A stretch of DNA of 64,000 nt from Bradyrhizobium sp. CCBAU 53421 (GCF_015291625.1 NZ_CP030047.1:4774001-4838000), one strand, 5' to 3'. Positions 18,901-28,164 are shown, counted from the stretch's first letter. The notes: generated by a model from the sequence alone, not told the origin. Translations and numbers: made by a program.

Positions 18901-20391
18901 GTCAATGGCAATCTCGCCTTCCAGTCCGGCGCGATCTATCTGGTGCAGGTGACACCGACCGCTGCGTCGTCGACCAATGTCGGCGGGACTGCGACACTCG
19001 GCGGCGCCACGGTCAATGCAACGTTTGCCAACGGCAGCTACATCTCGAAGCAATATACGATCCTCAGCGCCGGCAGCGTCAGCGGGACCTTCGGCTCCCT
19101 GGTCAATACTAACCTGCCGACGAATTTCACCGACACGCTGAGCTACGACGCCACCCACGCCTATCTCAATCTGACGCTGGGCTTTGCGCCGCCTCCCAAC
19201 TTCGGCGGCGGCCTTTCCATCAACCAGCAGAACGTCGCGAACACGCTGGTCAACTACTTCAACACGACCGGTGGCATTCCGACGGTGTTCGGCACGCTCT
19301 CGCCGGCGGGGTTGACGCAGGCTTCTGGTGAGCTTGCGACCGGCTCGCAGCAGACGACGTTCGATGCGATGAACCTGTTCATGGGGCTGCTGACCGATCC
19401 CTTCATGAACCGTACCGGCGCGACAGGTTCGATGCCGGGAGCATCCGGCTATGCGGAGGAGGGCGAAGTGACCGCCTATGCCGCAACCCGAAAGACCGAT
19501 GTGTTCGCGATGTTCACCAAGGCGCCGCCGGTGCCGTTCGTGCCGCGCTGGAACGTGTGGGCCGCGGGCTTCGGCGGTTCGCAATCGACCAGCGGCAACG
19601 CCGTTGTCGGGTCGAACGACACCACCAGCAGCGTCTATGGCACGGCGGTCGGCGCCGACTATCTGTTTTCGCCGGAAACCATCGCGGGCTTTGCGATTGC
19701 GGGCGGCGGCACCAGCTTCTCCGTCGCGGGCGGTGGCAGCGGCCGCTCCGACCTGTTCCAGGCCGGCGTCTATGTCCGCCACACCGAAGGTCCGGCCTAC
19801 GTCTCGGCCGCACTCGCCTATGGCTGGCAGGACATCACGACCAATCGCACCGTGACAGCGGCAGGCATCGACCAGCTCCGCGCCGAGTTCAATGCCAACG
19901 CCTATTCGGGGCGGCTCGAGGGCGGCTATCGTTTCGTCGCGCCTTGGATCGGCGGCGTCGGCATCACGCCTTACGCCGCAGGCCAGTTCACGACTTTCGA
20001 ACTGCCTGGTTACGCCGAGCGGGTGATCTCGGGCCTGTCAACGTTTGCGCTGACCTATGCCGGCAAGAGCGTGACCGATACTCGCAGCGAGCTAGGCCTT
20101 CGCACCGACAAGTCCTTCGCGGTGCAGGACGGCATCCTGACGCTGCGCACGCGCTTGGCTTGGGCGCACGACTATGACCCCAGCCGCTCGGCCGCCGCGA
20201 CCTTCCAGGCGCTGCCCGGCGCGAGCTTTGTCGTCAACGGCGCCGCACAGGCCAGCGACTCCGCGCTGACCACGGCCTCGCTCGAGATGAATTGGCGGAA
20301 TGGTTGGTCGGCTTCGGCGACCTTCGAGGGCGAGTTCTCCAACGTCACCTCGAGCTACGCCGGCAAGGGCGTGGTGCGCTATCAGTGGTGA
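15967..20391 (+). CDS. Glycine-rich autotransporter (type Va) outer-membrane protein
   Basis: A 1474-residue protein with the three parts of an autotransporter. Residues 1-34 form a long basic signal peptide ending GAHAQ. The passenger starts with a beta-helix-like region, then a very glycine-rich block (about residues 118-400), then at least four repeats of the type YTGATTVNGG...SIASS...GTFDIS with passenger-associated NTYSGGTTV motifs. The last about 280 residues (from near residue 1195, WNVWAAGFGG) are the beta-barrel that ends with aromatic YQW, as translocators do. It is probably a surface adhesin or biofilm protein. It is monocistronic. The low-complexity block is a likely spot for assembly error or phase variation. 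Confidence 0.88.
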   Translation: MRVHVVERFRSPRLRRVAVTLALLIASGTGAHAQTVLNVGDGASLVTALTTIDSNPGTNYTLNITNNITLTAGTTLPVINLNGTVTINGGNFTLDGGGVQRGFFVYAGTVAINNLTIQNAVAKGGNGGNGFDGGGGGGMGAGGALFVASGANVTVSNVSLASNQANGGSGGNYGSTAGGGGGGGLGGNGGNGGNVGGGGGGGIGLGANGGAGQTGATGGNGAAGIVIGAAGGGAGAADAGGGGSPGIGGANGGGGGGGAVGSGLPGAGGGGGVGGGAATATGGLSAGGGTGGFGGGGGGSFNSAGGSGGFGGGGGSVRCYASPGTGGFGGGGGGASGNDGNSCGNTGGFGAGNGGNDSQGGGGGGLGAGGAVFVQGGGTLNVSGAFTVNGNSVTGGAGGVGAGNGSALGTGMFLQGNGTLTFSPAAGQNQTVSDVISDQTGSGGTGVNAGSWSLAKTGLGTLTLTAANTYSGGTTVSGGLINFNAANNFGSGNVTLNGGGLQWASGNTADISGRLNAIGSAGATLDYNGNAVTLATALTGSGGVTVANSGSGGALTFTAAESYYGATTVNSGAKLALSAFGSISNSSVVSVNGTFDISGSSSFLNRITTLAGGGSVALGNNALVITAGSTEFSGAINGPGGTAGLEIAGGTQTLSGVNGYVGATQIDAGATLALKGNGSIANSLVVTFFAPGAGGGTFDISQTNSGASVAGLFDLSGHSAVSLGGKTLTITGGVGVYTGVIQDGGIGGGTGGNVTIASGGLARFGGANTYTGLTTINAGGQLDLMGGGSIASSKTIINNGTFDISSAGGGVSINGLSGTSTGVVNLGANTLTFTNANGTFAGAIRDGGAGGGVAIAGGKEVLTGINGYTGATTVNGGTLEVDGSIASSSKVTVNSGGTLSGTGVVGPAPVVLVSDGGVTLTLLLSNGVGGVITSGGTVVVTNKFAAPSSGIADPAPTTIMSGGTLAPGSAANPTGTLTVNGNLAFQSGAIYLVQVTPTAASSTNVGGTATLGGATVNATFANGSYISKQYTILSAGSVSGTFGSLVNTNLPTNFTDTLSYDATHAYLNLTLGFAPPPNFGGGLSINQQNVANTLVNYFNTTGGIPTVFGTLSPAGLTQASGELATGSQQTTFDAMNLFMGLLTDPFMNRTGATGSMPGASGYAEEGEVTAYAATRKTDVFAMFTKAPPVPFVPRWNVWAAGFGGSQSTSGNAVVGSNDTTSSVYGTAVGADYLFSPETIAGFAIAGGGTSFSVAGGGSGRSDLFQAGVYVRHTEGPAYVSAALAYGWQDITTNRTVTAAGIDQLRAEFNANAYSGRLEGGYRFVAPWIGGVGITPYAAGQFTTFELPGYAERVISGLSTFALTYAGKSVTDTRSELGLRTDKSFAVQDGILTLRTRLAWAHDYDPSRSAAATFQALPGASFVVNGAAQASDSALTTASLEMNWRNGWSASATFEGEFSNVTSSYAGKGVVRYQW

Positions 20392-20530
20392 GACGCGAGC
20401 CTTGTCCGCTTCGGCGAGCCTGACATCACGCGCATGATTACCTGACGCGTAATCGCGCGTGCGATTTCCCTTTGCAATGGTTGGTGTATCGGCGGCGATG
20501 TTGCCGATCGATCTGCAAAGGGAATCTATC

Positions 20531-21349
20531 ATGGCCAGCCACCCGCTCTATGCGATCGCCGGCGACGGCACAAAACTGTTCGTGCAGGATTGGGGCTCGG
20601 GCAAGCCGGTGCTGCTGCTTGCTGCCTGGACGTTCAATTCCAGCGTCTGGGGCAGCCAGATCGTGGCGTTGAATGCCAAGGGTTTTCGCTGCATCGCGCC
20701 CGACCGGCGCGGCCACGGCCGGTCCGACCTGCCGATGACGGGATACGATCTCGACGTGCTGACCGATGATGTCGCCGCCGTGATCGAGCAGCGTGATCTC
20801 CGCGACGTCACGATCGTCGCGCACTCGATGGGATCGATCGAGGCGGTGAACTATCTGGCCCGTCACGGCGCGGAGCGCATCGCGCGGCTGGTCCTGGTGG
20901 CGCCGACCACGCCGTTCATCGTGCAGACCGAGGACAATCCCGACGCGGTGCCGAGGGCGATGGTCGAGGCGCAGAATGCCGCTATCGCGCAGGACTTCCC
21001 AAAATGGATGAGCGAGAACGAGGCGCCGTTCTTCATGCCCGACACATCAGAGGCCACGCGGGCCTGGATCAGGGAGATGATGCTGAGCGTACCGCTGCCG
21101 GTGGCGCTGGCCTGCCGCAGGACCATCTCGTCTGCCGATCTGCGCGCCGCGGCCAAGAGTATCGATCGCCCGACCCTGGTCGTGCACGGCGACAAGGATG
21201 CCAGCGCGCCGGTCGAATTGACCGGCGCGAGGACTGCGGCGCTGATCGAGGGAAGCAAGTTCGCCGTCTATGAAGGTGCGCCGCACGCGTTGCCGCTGAC
21301 GCACGGCGCACGCTTGATGTCGGACCTGCTGGCGTTCATGGGCGGTTAG
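20531..21349 (+). CDS. Alpha/beta hydrolase (non-heme haloperoxidase-like)
   Basis: The 272-residue protein shows an alpha/beta hydrolase triad. The nucleophile serine is in VAHSMGSIEAV, the acid in HGDKDASAP and the histidine in EGAPHALPLTHG. The oxyanion region and strand order (FVQDWGSGKPVLLL, DRRGHGRSDLP) match the cofactor-free haloperoxidase/esterase branch. The substrate is unknown. ATG 20531 follows AGGGAA; the longer frame upstream is intergenic. It is convergent with an MFS gene, overlapping by four bases, so it might belong functionally with the Rieske oxygenase locus, but it is transcribed separately. Confidence 0.85.
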   Translation: MASHPLYAIAGDGTKLFVQDWGSGKPVLLLAAWTFNSSVWGSQIVALNAKGFRCIAPDRRGHGRSDLPMTGYDLDVLTDDVAAVIEQRDLRDVTIVAHSMGSIEAVNYLARHGAERIARLVLVAPTTPFIVQTEDNPDAVPRAMVEAQNAAIAQDFPKWMSENEAPFFMPDTSEATRAWIREMMLSVPLPVALACRRTISSADLRAAAKSIDRPTLVVHGDKDASAPVELTGARTAALIEGSKFAVYEGAPHALPLTHGARLMSDLLAFMGG

Positions 21350-22638
21350 CTCGCCCGCACGATATCGGCGCGGATCCAGCGCGCCGCCCAGACGAACAGC
21401 ACGGCGCCGAGCGTCGTCGTCACCGCCGCCGACAACAGCGAGTAGCGGACCGCGTCGACGCCGTAGGTGCCTTTCAGCGCGTCGTTGATTATGCCGACGG
21501 CGAGGGGACCAATGCCCTGGCCGAAGCAGGTCGCGGTCAGCAGCACGATCGCCGAGGCCAGCGCCCGCATGCTGGTCTTTGCCACCGTCTGGGCGATTGC
21601 GAAGATCGGGCCGAGATGGAATCCGACCATGAACGAGGTCAGCGCCAGCGTCGCGACCATCAGCGTGAAGCTTGGCGTCAGCATGCACAATGCGAAGACG
21701 GGACCGGCGAGGCCGGACATGATCGCCGGCGCCCACAGCTTCCAGCGGTCGTCGCGGCGGCTAATCTGCGCCACCACGAGGCCGCCGATCAGCGTGCCCG
21801 CCATGCCGGCGAGCCCCTTGAAGGTGCCGGCATAGGTGCCAATCTCAGCGCTGGTCAGATGATGGATGCGCGCCAGGAAGGGCGGGATCCACACTGCGGT
21901 GGCGTAGTTGGTGTAGGTCGTAAGGCAAAAGCCGATCAGCACGATGACGAAACTCGGCTGCGATACCAGGAAGCCCAGCGTCGGCCCGATCGGCTCCGCC
22001 TTGAAGGTCTCGGCCATCGCACCGCGCTTCGGCTCGGAGATCGTCAGCCACAGCACCGCGGCGAGCGCGATGCCGGGCAGGCCCGCGGTGAAGAAGGCCA
22101 TCCGCCAGCCATAGTGCTGGTTGACATAACCGCCGATGAAATAGCCGACGAAGACGCCGAGATAGGTGCCGATCGCATAGATCCCGAGCGCGCGCGGACG
22201 CTCGTTCTTATCGAACAGATCGGCGATCATCGATTGCGAGGCCGGCGTGCCCGCGGATTCCCCGATGCCGACGCCGACCCTCGCCAGTGTCAGCGTCCCA
22301 ACGCTTGATGCCATGCCGCAGAGATAGGTCATCGCGCTCCAGAACGCGAAGGCGAATGCTACGATGTTGCGGCGGTTGAGGCGATCGGCCATCCGCGCAA
22401 TGGGAATGCCGAGCAGCGAGTAGAACAGCACGAAGCCGAACCCCGCGAGCAGTCCCATCGTGGTGTCGCTGAGCGTGAACTCCTTCTTGATGGGCTCGAT
22501 CAGCACGTTGAAGATGGTGCGGTCGAGGAAGTTGAGGGCGTAGATGATGGTGAGCAAGGCGAGCACGTAGTAGCGGCGGGCGGCAGGCCTCGTGCTGGCT
22601 TGCGCTGGCGCGGCCGCCTGCGGTGCGACATCCAGCAT
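21346..22638 (-). CDS. MFS transporter (spinster-like / aromatic acid uptake candidate)
   Basis: This 430-residue protein has 12 predicted membrane helices and MFS signatures: NFLDRTIFNVL in helix 1, motif A-like GIPIARMADRLNRRN, and GVGIGESAGTPASQSMIADLF in helices 4-5, typical of the spinster-type and organic-acid MFS groups. It lies 53 bases downstream of the Rieske oxygenase gene on the same strand, so it likely transports the oxygenase substrate. It is convergent with the alpha/beta hydrolase. Direction of transport and substrate are inferred only from context. Confidence 0.83.
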   Translation of the reverse strand: MLDVAPQAAAPAQASTRPAARRYYVLALLTIIYALNFLDRTIFNVLIEPIKKEFTLSDTTMGLLAGFGFVLFYSLLGIPIARMADRLNRRNIVAFAFAFWSAMTYLCGMASSVGTLTLARVGVGIGESAGTPASQSMIADLFDKNERPRALGIYAIGTYLGVFVGYFIGGYVNQHYGWRMAFFTAGLPGIALAAVLWLTISEPKRGAMAETFKAEPIGPTLGFLVSQPSFVIVLIGFCLTTYTNYATAVWIPPFLARIHHLTSAEIGTYAGTFKGLAGMAGTLIGGLVVAQISRRDDRWKLWAPAIMSGLAGPVFALCMLTPSFTLMVATLALTSFMVGFHLGPIFAIAQTVAKTSMRALASAIVLLTATCFGQGIGPLAVGIINDALKGTYGVDAVRYSLLSAAVTTTLGAVLFVWAARWIRADIVRAS

Positions 22639-22691
22639 GACTTACTCCCCCTCGACGATCTCTGATCTTTTCTTATTTGCCTGGGCAGGCC

Positions 22692-23882
22692 TTACGCTTC
22701 GCGGATGTAATTTCCCGCCTCGAATTCGACTGGCCTCGTGTTGGCGTCGAACGACACGCCGATCGGGTCGCGGCCGGCGGCCATGGCCTCGAGCTGGTCA
22801 GAGAGCATCCGGCGGATCATCAGGATGCCGCGGTCGCTCTGGCCAAAGTGCTCTTCCGAATGGATGGTCACCGGCCCTTGGCCGACCTGAGCCTCATAGT
22901 CGCCGGGGAATTGCTGGTGCTCGGCCTCGGTCATGTCCCACCAGAACTTGCCGTTGAACTTCGAGCGCATCCGTCCGATATCGCCCGCGTTCTTGACCCG
23001 GCCGGCGACATAGATGCGGAACGAGGTGTCGTCGATCGGCAAGGTCCAGCCGATCGATTCGACGCGGGCGAATTGCGCGACCCGCGGATTGGGCACGACG
23101 CGGAGCGTGGGCAGGGCGGCCTCGGTGACGCGATAGAACACACGGCCGTCGTCCTGCCTGCGGATCGAGCGCACCGCGACGCCGCGCGGCGACATCTCGA
23201 ACTTCACCTCGGGCATCGAGGCCATCATGGTGGTGAATTGCGGCCCCGAGAACGAGCCGTGCAGCACCGGCACGTGATAGGGGTCGGCGACGTTCTCGAA
23301 ATGCTGTAGCCAGTTGCAGGGGATCACGGCAGGGCCGCCGCCGCCGATCGAGGAATCGTCGGCCTCGACGAATTCGCCGTCGTCCATATTCTCAAGGCAC
23401 TCGTAGCGCGGCAGCACCGGCTGCTTATCGGCCGGGCCCATATAGGCGAAGATCAGGCCGTAGCGCTCCTGCACCGGATACCAGGGCTGGCGCACCTTGT
23501 CCTTGAACAGGCCGCCTTCGGGCTCGCAGGGTTGTTCGAGGCAGCGGCCCTCAGTGTCGAACTTCCAGCCGTGATAGCAGCAGCGGATGCCGTCCTCCTC
23601 GACCTTGCCATAATAAAGCGTCGTGCCGCGATGGCAGCAGCGCGCATGCAGCAGGCCCACGCGGCCATGCCGGCCGCGGAACAGGATCAGGTCTTCGCCG
23701 AGCGCGCGGACTTTTCTGGGGATATCGGCGGCGTCGCAGGCGAGGCCGATCGGGTGCCAGTAGCGCCGCAGCAGCTCGCCCATCGGCGTGCCGCGGACCA
23801 CCGAGGTGAGCTCGGTCCGGGTGGTCGACGGCTTCATCGCATAGGCCGTGCCGAGGTCGCGGTCCCGCTGGATGATCGTCAC
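22692..23882 (-). CDS. Rieske non-heme iron oxygenase, alpha subunit
   Basis: The 396-residue enzyme has a Rieske [2Fe-2S] domain (CCHRGTTL, then CCYHGWKFD, giving C-x-H and C-x2-H ligands) and a mononuclear iron site ENVADPYHVPVLHG (N-x2-D-x2-H-x4-H). This class oxidises or demethylates aromatic acids and needs a separate reductase, which is not encoded nearby. Similarity is closest to the phenoxybenzoate/vanillate-type oxygenases. The GTG start at 23882 is chosen because GGGAGGAG lies six bases upstream; an ATG at 23936 would place codons inside the operator region. It heads an operon with an MFS gene and faces a MarR gene. Confidence 0.9.
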   Translation of the reverse strand: MTIIQRDRDLGTAYAMKPSTTRTELTSVVRGTPMGELLRRYWHPIGLACDAADIPRKVRALGEDLILFRGRHGRVGLLHARCCHRGTTLYYGKVEEDGIRCCYHGWKFDTEGRCLEQPCEPEGGLFKDKVRQPWYPVQERYGLIFAYMGPADKQPVLPRYECLENMDDGEFVEADDSSIGGGGPAVIPCNWLQHFENVADPYHVPVLHGSFSGPQFTTMMASMPEVKFEMSPRGVAVRSIRRQDDGRVFYRVTEAALPTLRVVPNPRVAQFARVESIGWTLPIDDTSFRIYVAGRVKNAGDIGRMRSKFNGKFWWDMTEAEHQQFPGDYEAQVGQGPVTIHSEEHFGQSDRGILMIRRMLSDQLEAMAAGRDPIGVSFDANTRPVEFEAGNYIREA

Positions 23883-23926
23883 GCTGGTCTCCTCCCGCCG
23901 CCGGACGTCCTGCCGGCGGTCGCTGT

Positions 23927-23966
23927 CGTTGACCAAGTCAACGATATATCGATGACAATGTCAACG
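23927..23966. promoter_or_regulatory. Palindromic operator between the Rieske and marR genes
   Basis: CGTTGAC-CAA-GTCAACG (23927-23943) is a perfect 7-bp inverted repeat. A second palindrome, TGACA-A-TGTCA (23953-23963), follows, and GTCAACG recurs at 23960-23966, 23 bases from the first copy. Both lie in the divergent promoter region, the expected place for MarR binding sites. Confidence 0.6.
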
Positions 23967-24013
23967 GTCTCGTCTAGCTTGGCAGCGACAGGCTTTGTTG
24001 GCAGAGGTTGGCA

Positions 24014-24529
24014 ATGACCGAGAAGCTCAGGAACGAGAAGGCGTTGCCGCCGAAGGCGGTGGTCGACGCCGAGCTGGCGCCGATCACCGCGATGATGTCG
24101 TCGCGGCTGATGGTGCTGGCGAACCTGCTCAGACGGGGGGCGCTGCTGCGCTACAAGCGCCTGACCGGCCTGTCTTCCGTCGAGTTCGGGCTGGTTGCCT
24201 CGCTCGGCCGGCGGCCGCCGATGAGCGTGGTGCGGCTTGCCGAGGCCGTCGGCATGGACAAGGGGCAGATCAGCCGGGCGCTCGCCGAACTCGTCGCGCG
24301 CAAGCTGGTCGCCAAGGCCGCCAACCCGCGTGACAACCGGGAAACACTTGTCTCCCTCACCAAGGCCGGGCTCGTCGCCCATGACGCCATCGTGGCCGGT
24401 GCGCAGGAGCGAAACCAGCGCCTGCTGGAACAGCTGGGTCCACAGGATCTTGAGCTGCTGCTTGGACATATTGACCGGCTCACGCTGACCGCGGCCGAGA
24501 TGCTCGCTGCCGAACGGGAGCTGGGCTGA
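24014..24529 (+). CDS. MarR-family transcriptional regulator
   Basis: This 171-residue winged-helix protein has the MarR pattern: the recognition region MSVVRLAEAVGMDKGQISRALAELV followed by the wing KAANPRDNRETLVSLT, where D-x-R is the conserved wing motif, and flanking dimerisation helices. MarR proteins usually repress and release DNA on binding a phenolic ligand. It is divergent from the Rieske oxygenase-MFS operon, so it most likely senses the aromatic substrate of that operon. ATG 24014 follows GAGG with correct spacing. Two palindromes between the genes are candidate operators. Confidence 0.9.
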   Translation: MTEKLRNEKALPPKAVVDAELAPITAMMSSRLMVLANLLRRGALLRYKRLTGLSSVEFGLVASLGRRPPMSVVRLAEAVGMDKGQISRALAELVARKLVAKAANPRDNRETLVSLTKAGLVAHDAIVAGAQERNQRLLEQLGPQDLELLLGHIDRLTLTAAEMLAAERELG

Positions 24530-24649
24530 TATGGCCAGAGCGCAGGGCACCGGATGGCCGCCGCAGCGTTGCCCGCTCAGGCACGCGCATCCGCTCGATG
24601 AGGCCATCAGTCCGCGGGATGGGCGGTAAAAGCGTCAAAATAGCTTGTC

Positions 24650-24677
24650 TTGCGCCCCCTGTTGCGCTGCGCTAAAG
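24650..24677 (+). promoter_or_regulatory. Candidate promoter of the nuo operon
   Basis: TTGCGC (24650-24655) and CTAAAG (24672-24677), 16 bases apart, would start transcription about 60 bases upstream of nuoA. The pair resembles that before tRNA-Val. The match is modest, and no regulator site is obvious. Confidence 0.35.
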
Positions 24678-24743
24678 CCTCAAGAACAATTCCAATCAAC
24701 GAATCTGCGGCACGTCCGAAACCGCAGCAAGAAGGCCCCGCCG

Positions 24744-25109
24744 ATGACCGGCATCCTGCAGAATTATCTCCCACTTGTGGTCTTTATCGGAGTTGCGAGC
24801 CTGATCGGTCTCGCGCTCCTGATCGCGCCGTTCCTGGTCGCGTTCCAGTCGCCGGACCCGGAAAAGCTGTCCGCCTATGAATGCGGATTCAACGCTTTTG
24901 ACGACGCCCGCATGAAGTTCGACGTCCGCTTCTATCTGGTGGCGATCCTCTTCATCATCTTCGATCTCGAAGTGGCGTTCCTGTTCCCCTGGGCCGTGGC
25001 GTTCGGAAAGCTCGGTGCAACCGGGTTCTGGTCGATGATGGTGTTCCTGGCCGTGCTCACGGTCGGGTTCGCGTATGAATGGAAGAAAGGCGCGCTCGAA
25101 TGGGATTGA
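24744..25109 (+). CDS. nuoA: NADH-quinone oxidoreductase subunit A
   Basis: This 121-residue membrane subunit of complex I has three helices and the conserved loop [23 protein letters not shown], which in homologues carries the quinone-site cysteine (C in YECG). The next helices read [16 protein letters not shown]. It helps link the peripheral arm with the membrane arm near NuoH. ATG 24744 follows the operon leader; its stop overlaps the nuoB start. It is the first gene of a contiguous nuoA-N operon transcribed rightward. Confidence 0.97.
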   Translation: MTGILQNYLPLVVFIGVASLIGLALLIAPFLVAFQSPDPEKLSAYECGFNAFDDARMKFDVRFYLVAILFIIFDLEVAFLFPWAVAFGKLGATGFWSMMVFLAVLTVGFAYEWKKGALEWD

Positions 25110-25690
25110 GCCCCACCGCCGCAACCTCGCAGCCGGCGATAGCGCAGGCCCCGAAGGGAATTCTCGATCCATCGACCGGCAAGCCGGTCGGGGCCAATGA
25201 TCCGTTTTTCCTCGAGGTCAATCACGAGCTGTCCGACAAGGGCTTCTTCGTCGCGGCCGCCGATGATCTCATCACCTGGGCGCGCACCGGCTCGTTGATG
25301 TGGATGACCTTCGGTCTCGCGTGCTGCGCGGTCGAGATGATGCAGGTCTCGATGCCGCGCTACGACGTCGAGCGCTTCGGCTTTGCGCCGCGCGCCTCGC
25401 CGCGGCAGTCCGACGTGATGATCGTCGCGGGTACCCTGACCAACAAGATGGCGCCGGCGCTGCGCAAGGTCTACGACCAGATGCCGGAGCCGCGCTACGT
25501 CATCTCGATGGGCTCCTGCGCCAATGGTGGCGGCTACTACCACTACTCGTACTCGGTGGTGCGCGGTTGCGACCGCATCGTGCCGATCGACATCTACGTG
25601 CCGGGCTGCCCGCCCACGGCGGAGGCACTGCTCTACGGCGTGCTGCTGCTGCAGAAGAAGATCCGCCGTATCGGCACCATCGAACGCTAA
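25100..25690 (+). CDS. nuoB: NADH-quinone oxidoreductase subunit B
   Basis: This 196-residue peripheral subunit carries iron-sulfur cluster N2, which passes electrons to quinone. The four ligands are visible: the tandem C75-C76 in [11 protein letters not shown]140 in GSCANGGG and C170 in PGCPPTAE. The N-terminus ([16 protein letters not shown]) is longer than in E. coli, as usual in alphaproteobacteria. I use ATG 25100, which overlaps the nuoA stop by ten bases; ATG 25079 inside nuoA is possible but adds nothing conserved. Confidence 0.97.
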   Translation: MGLSPTAATSQPAIAQAPKGILDPSTGKPVGANDPFFLEVNHELSDKGFFVAAADDLITWARTGSLMWMTFGLACCAVEMMQVSMPRYDVERFGFAPRASPRQSDVMIVAGTLTNKMAPALRKVYDQMPEPRYVISMGSCANGGGYYHYSYSVVRGCDRIVPIDIYVPGCPPTAEALLYGVLLLQKKIRRIGTIER

Positions 25691-25700
25691 GGTTTCAGGT

Positions 25701-26318
25701 ATGGACGACGGCAAGCTCGACGCCCTTGGGCAGACGATCGTGAGCGCGCTTCCGGGCGCCGCCACGGCGCACTCGGTCGCGTTCAATCAACTCACTATCG
25801 ACGTCGAGATTGGCAGAATCGTGGACGTCGCGACTTTTCTGCGTGACGATCCGAACTGCCGCTTCGTCAACGTCACCGACGTGACCGCGGTCGACTATCC
25901 GAGCCGCGAGAAGCGCTTCGACGTCGTCTATCATCTGCTGTCGCCGACGCTGAACACGCGCATCCGGCTCCGCGGCCAGGCCGACGAGACCACGCAGGTG
26001 CCGTCGATCATCGGCGTCTTCCCGGGCGCCGACTGGTTCGAGCGCGAGACCTACGATCTCTATGGCGTGATCTTCACCGGGCATCCGGACATGCGCCGCC
26101 TGCTGACGGATTACGGCTTCGACGGCCATCCGCTGCGCAAGGATTTCCCGCTCACCGGCTTCGTCGAGGTTCGCTATGACGACCAGGAGAAGCGGGTGCT
26201 GTACGAGCCGGTCCGGCTCAACCAGGAATTCCGCAAGTTCGATTTCCTTTCGCCCTGGGAAGGCGCGGACTATCCGCTTCCCGGTGACGAGAAGGCCAAG
26301 GCGGAGCCGAAGCCATGA
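25701..26318 (+). CDS. nuoC: NADH-quinone oxidoreductase subunit C
   Basis: This 205-residue peripheral subunit (30-kDa type) helps form the quinone-binding module with NuoB and NuoD. The signature region [20 protein letters not shown] followed by [17 protein letters not shown] is fully conserved. It is a separate gene, not the NuoCD fusion of enterobacteria. ATG 25701 starts ten bases after nuoB, preceded by AGGT. The C-terminus is charged and Pro/Lys-rich ([10 protein letters not shown]). Its last four bases overlap nuoD (ATGA), implying coupled translation. Confidence 0.96.
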   Translation: MDDGKLDALGQTIVSALPGAATAHSVAFNQLTIDVEIGRIVDVATFLRDDPNCRFVNVTDVTAVDYPSREKRFDVVYHLLSPTLNTRIRLRGQADETTQVPSIIGVFPGADWFERETYDLYGVIFTGHPDMRRLLTDYGFDGHPLRKDFPLTGFVEVRYDDQEKRVLYEPVRLNQEFRKFDFLSPWEGADYPLPGDEKAKAEPKP

Positions 26319-27511
26319 ACGAGCAGCCGCAAAATCTTCGTAACTTCACCATCAATTTCGGCCCGCAGCATCCGGCGGCGCACGGCGTGCTTCGCCTCGT
26401 GCTGGAGCTCGACGGCGAAGTCGTCGAGCGTGTCGATCCGCATATCGGCCTGCTTCACCGCGGCACCGAGAAGCTGATCGAGCACAAGACCTATCTGCAG
26501 GCGATTCCGTATTTCGATCGCCTCGACTACGTCGCGCCGATGAACCAGGAGCATGCGTTCTGCCTCGCGGCGGAGAAGCTGCTCGGCATCACGGTGCCGC
26601 GCCGCGGCCAGCTGATCCGCGTGCTCTATTGCGAGATCGGCCGCATCCTGTCGCATCTGCTCAACGTCACCACGCAGGCGATGGACGTCGGCGCGCTGAC
26701 CCCGCCGTTGTGGGGTTTTGAAGAGCGCGAAAAGCTGATGGTGTTCTACGAGCGCGCTTCGGGCTCGCGCATGCACGCGGCGTTCTTCCGCGTCGGCGGC
26801 GTGCACCAGGACCTGCCGCCGAAGCTGATCGACGATATCGATGCGTGGTGCGATCCGTTCCTCAAGGTGGTCGACGACCTCGATCGGCTGCTGACCGGCA
26901 ACCGCATCTTCAAGCAGCGCAACGTCGACATCGGCGTGGTGCCGCTGAAGGAGGCCTGGGAGTGGGGCTTCTCCGGCGTGATGGTGCGCGGCTCGGGCGC
27001 GGCATGGGACCTGCGCAAGTCGCAGCCCTATGAGTGCTACGCCGAGATGGATTTCGACATTCCGATCGGCAAGAACGGCGACTGCTTCGACCGCTACCTG
27101 ATCCGCATGGAAGAGATGCGCCAGTCGGTGCGCATCATGAAGCAGTGCGTCCAGAAGCTGAAGGCGCCCGACGGGCAGGGCCCGGTCGTGGTCGAGGACA
27201 ACAAGATCGCGCCGCCGCGCCGCGGCGAGATGAAGCGCTCGATGGAAGCGCTGATACATCACTTCAAGCTCTACACCGAAGGTGTGCACGTGCCGGCCGG
27301 CGAGATTTACGCCGCGGTCGAGGCCCCGAAGGGCGAGTTCGGCGTCTATCTCGTCGCCGACGGCACCAACAAGCCTTACAAGTGCAAGATCCGCGCGCCG
27401 GGCTTCGCCCATCTGCAGGCGATGGATCACATCTGCAAGGGCCATCTGCTGGCCGACGTTTCCGCCATCCTTGGCTCGCTGGACATCGTGTTCGGCGAGG
27501 TCGACCGGTGA
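26315..27511 (+). CDS. nuoD: NADH-quinone oxidoreductase subunit D
   Basis: This 398-residue subunit (49-kDa type) forms the quinone cavity with NuoB and descends from the large subunit of NiFe hydrogenases without its metal ligands. The signature [14 protein letters not shown] lies at the N-terminus, including the quinone-pocket histidine (AAHG). Further conserved blocks are [26 protein letters not shown] and the C-terminal DIVFGEVDR. Length and start are as in other alphaproteobacteria. Its start overlaps nuoC by four bases. Confidence 0.97.
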   Translation: MNEQPQNLRNFTINFGPQHPAAHGVLRLVLELDGEVVERVDPHIGLLHRGTEKLIEHKTYLQAIPYFDRLDYVAPMNQEHAFCLAAEKLLGITVPRRGQLIRVLYCEIGRILSHLLNVTTQAMDVGALTPPLWGFEEREKLMVFYERASGSRMHAAFFRVGGVHQDLPPKLIDDIDAWCDPFLKVVDDLDRLLTGNRIFKQRNVDIGVVPLKEAWEWGFSGVMVRGSGAAWDLRKSQPYECYAEMDFDIPIGKNGDCFDRYLIRMEEMRQSVRIMKQCVQKLKAPDGQGPVVVEDNKIAPPRRGEMKRSMEALIHHFKLYTEGVHVPAGEIYAAVEAPKGEFGVYLVADGTNKPYKCKIRAPGFAHLQAMDHICKGHLLADVSAILGSLDIVFGEVDR

Positions 27512-27552
27512 CGATGTCCGCATCCGAACCGCGCGCAATGAGAGTTTGATCG

Positions 27553-28164
27553 ATGTCCGTCCGCCGCCTTGCCCCGAAGGAATTGCAGCCCGCGAGCTTC
27601 ACGTTCACGGACGAGAATCTCGCCTGGGCCAAGAAGCAGATCGAGAAATATCCGCCGGGCCGTCAGGCCTCGGCTGCGATCGCGATTCTGTGGCGCGTGC
27701 AGGAGCAGCATGACGGCTGGGTTTCGGAAGCGGCGATCCGTGCCGTCGCCGACCTGCTCGAGATGCCGCATATCCGCATGCTGGAGATCGCGACCTTCTA
27801 CACCATGTTCCAGCTCTCGCCAGTCGGCAAGAAGGCGCATGTCCAGGTCTGCGGCACCACGCCGTGCCGGCTGCGCGGCGCCGCCGATCTGATCGAGGTC
27901 TGCCAGCATCGCATCCATCACGATCCCTTCCAGCTGTCGAAGGACGGCAACTTCTCCTGGGAAGAGGTCGAGTGCCTGGGGGCCTGCGTGAACGCGCCGA
28001 TGGTGCTGATCTGGAAGGACACCTATGAGGACCTGACCAAGGAAAGCTTCGGCAAGGTGCTCGATGGCTTCGCCGCCGGCAATCCGCCGAAGCCGGGTCC
28101 GCAGATCGACCGTCAGTTCTCGGCGCCCGCAGGCGGCCCGACGACACTGAAGGAAACCACCTGA
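27553..28164 (+). CDS. nuoE: NADH-quinone oxidoreductase subunit E
   Basis: This 203-residue thioredoxin-fold subunit (24-kDa type) holds the [2Fe-2S] cluster N1a in the NADH-oxidising module. The four ligands are C100 and C105 (CGTTPC) and C141 and C145 (CLGAC). The helical N-terminus contains the family stretch [11 protein letters not shown]. The protein is longer than E. coli NuoE because of a C-terminal tail ending KETT, as in mitochondrial-type relatives. The following small gene starts inside or soon after its stop. Confidence 0.97.
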   Translation: MSVRRLAPKELQPASFTFTDENLAWAKKQIEKYPPGRQASAAIAILWRVQEQHDGWVSEAAIRAVADLLEMPHIRMLEIATFYTMFQLSPVGKKAHVQVCGTTPCRLRGAADLIEVCQHRIHHDPFQLSKDGNFSWEEVECLGACVNAPMVLIWKDTYEDLTKESFGKVLDGFAAGNPPKPGPQIDRQFSAPAGGPTTLKETT

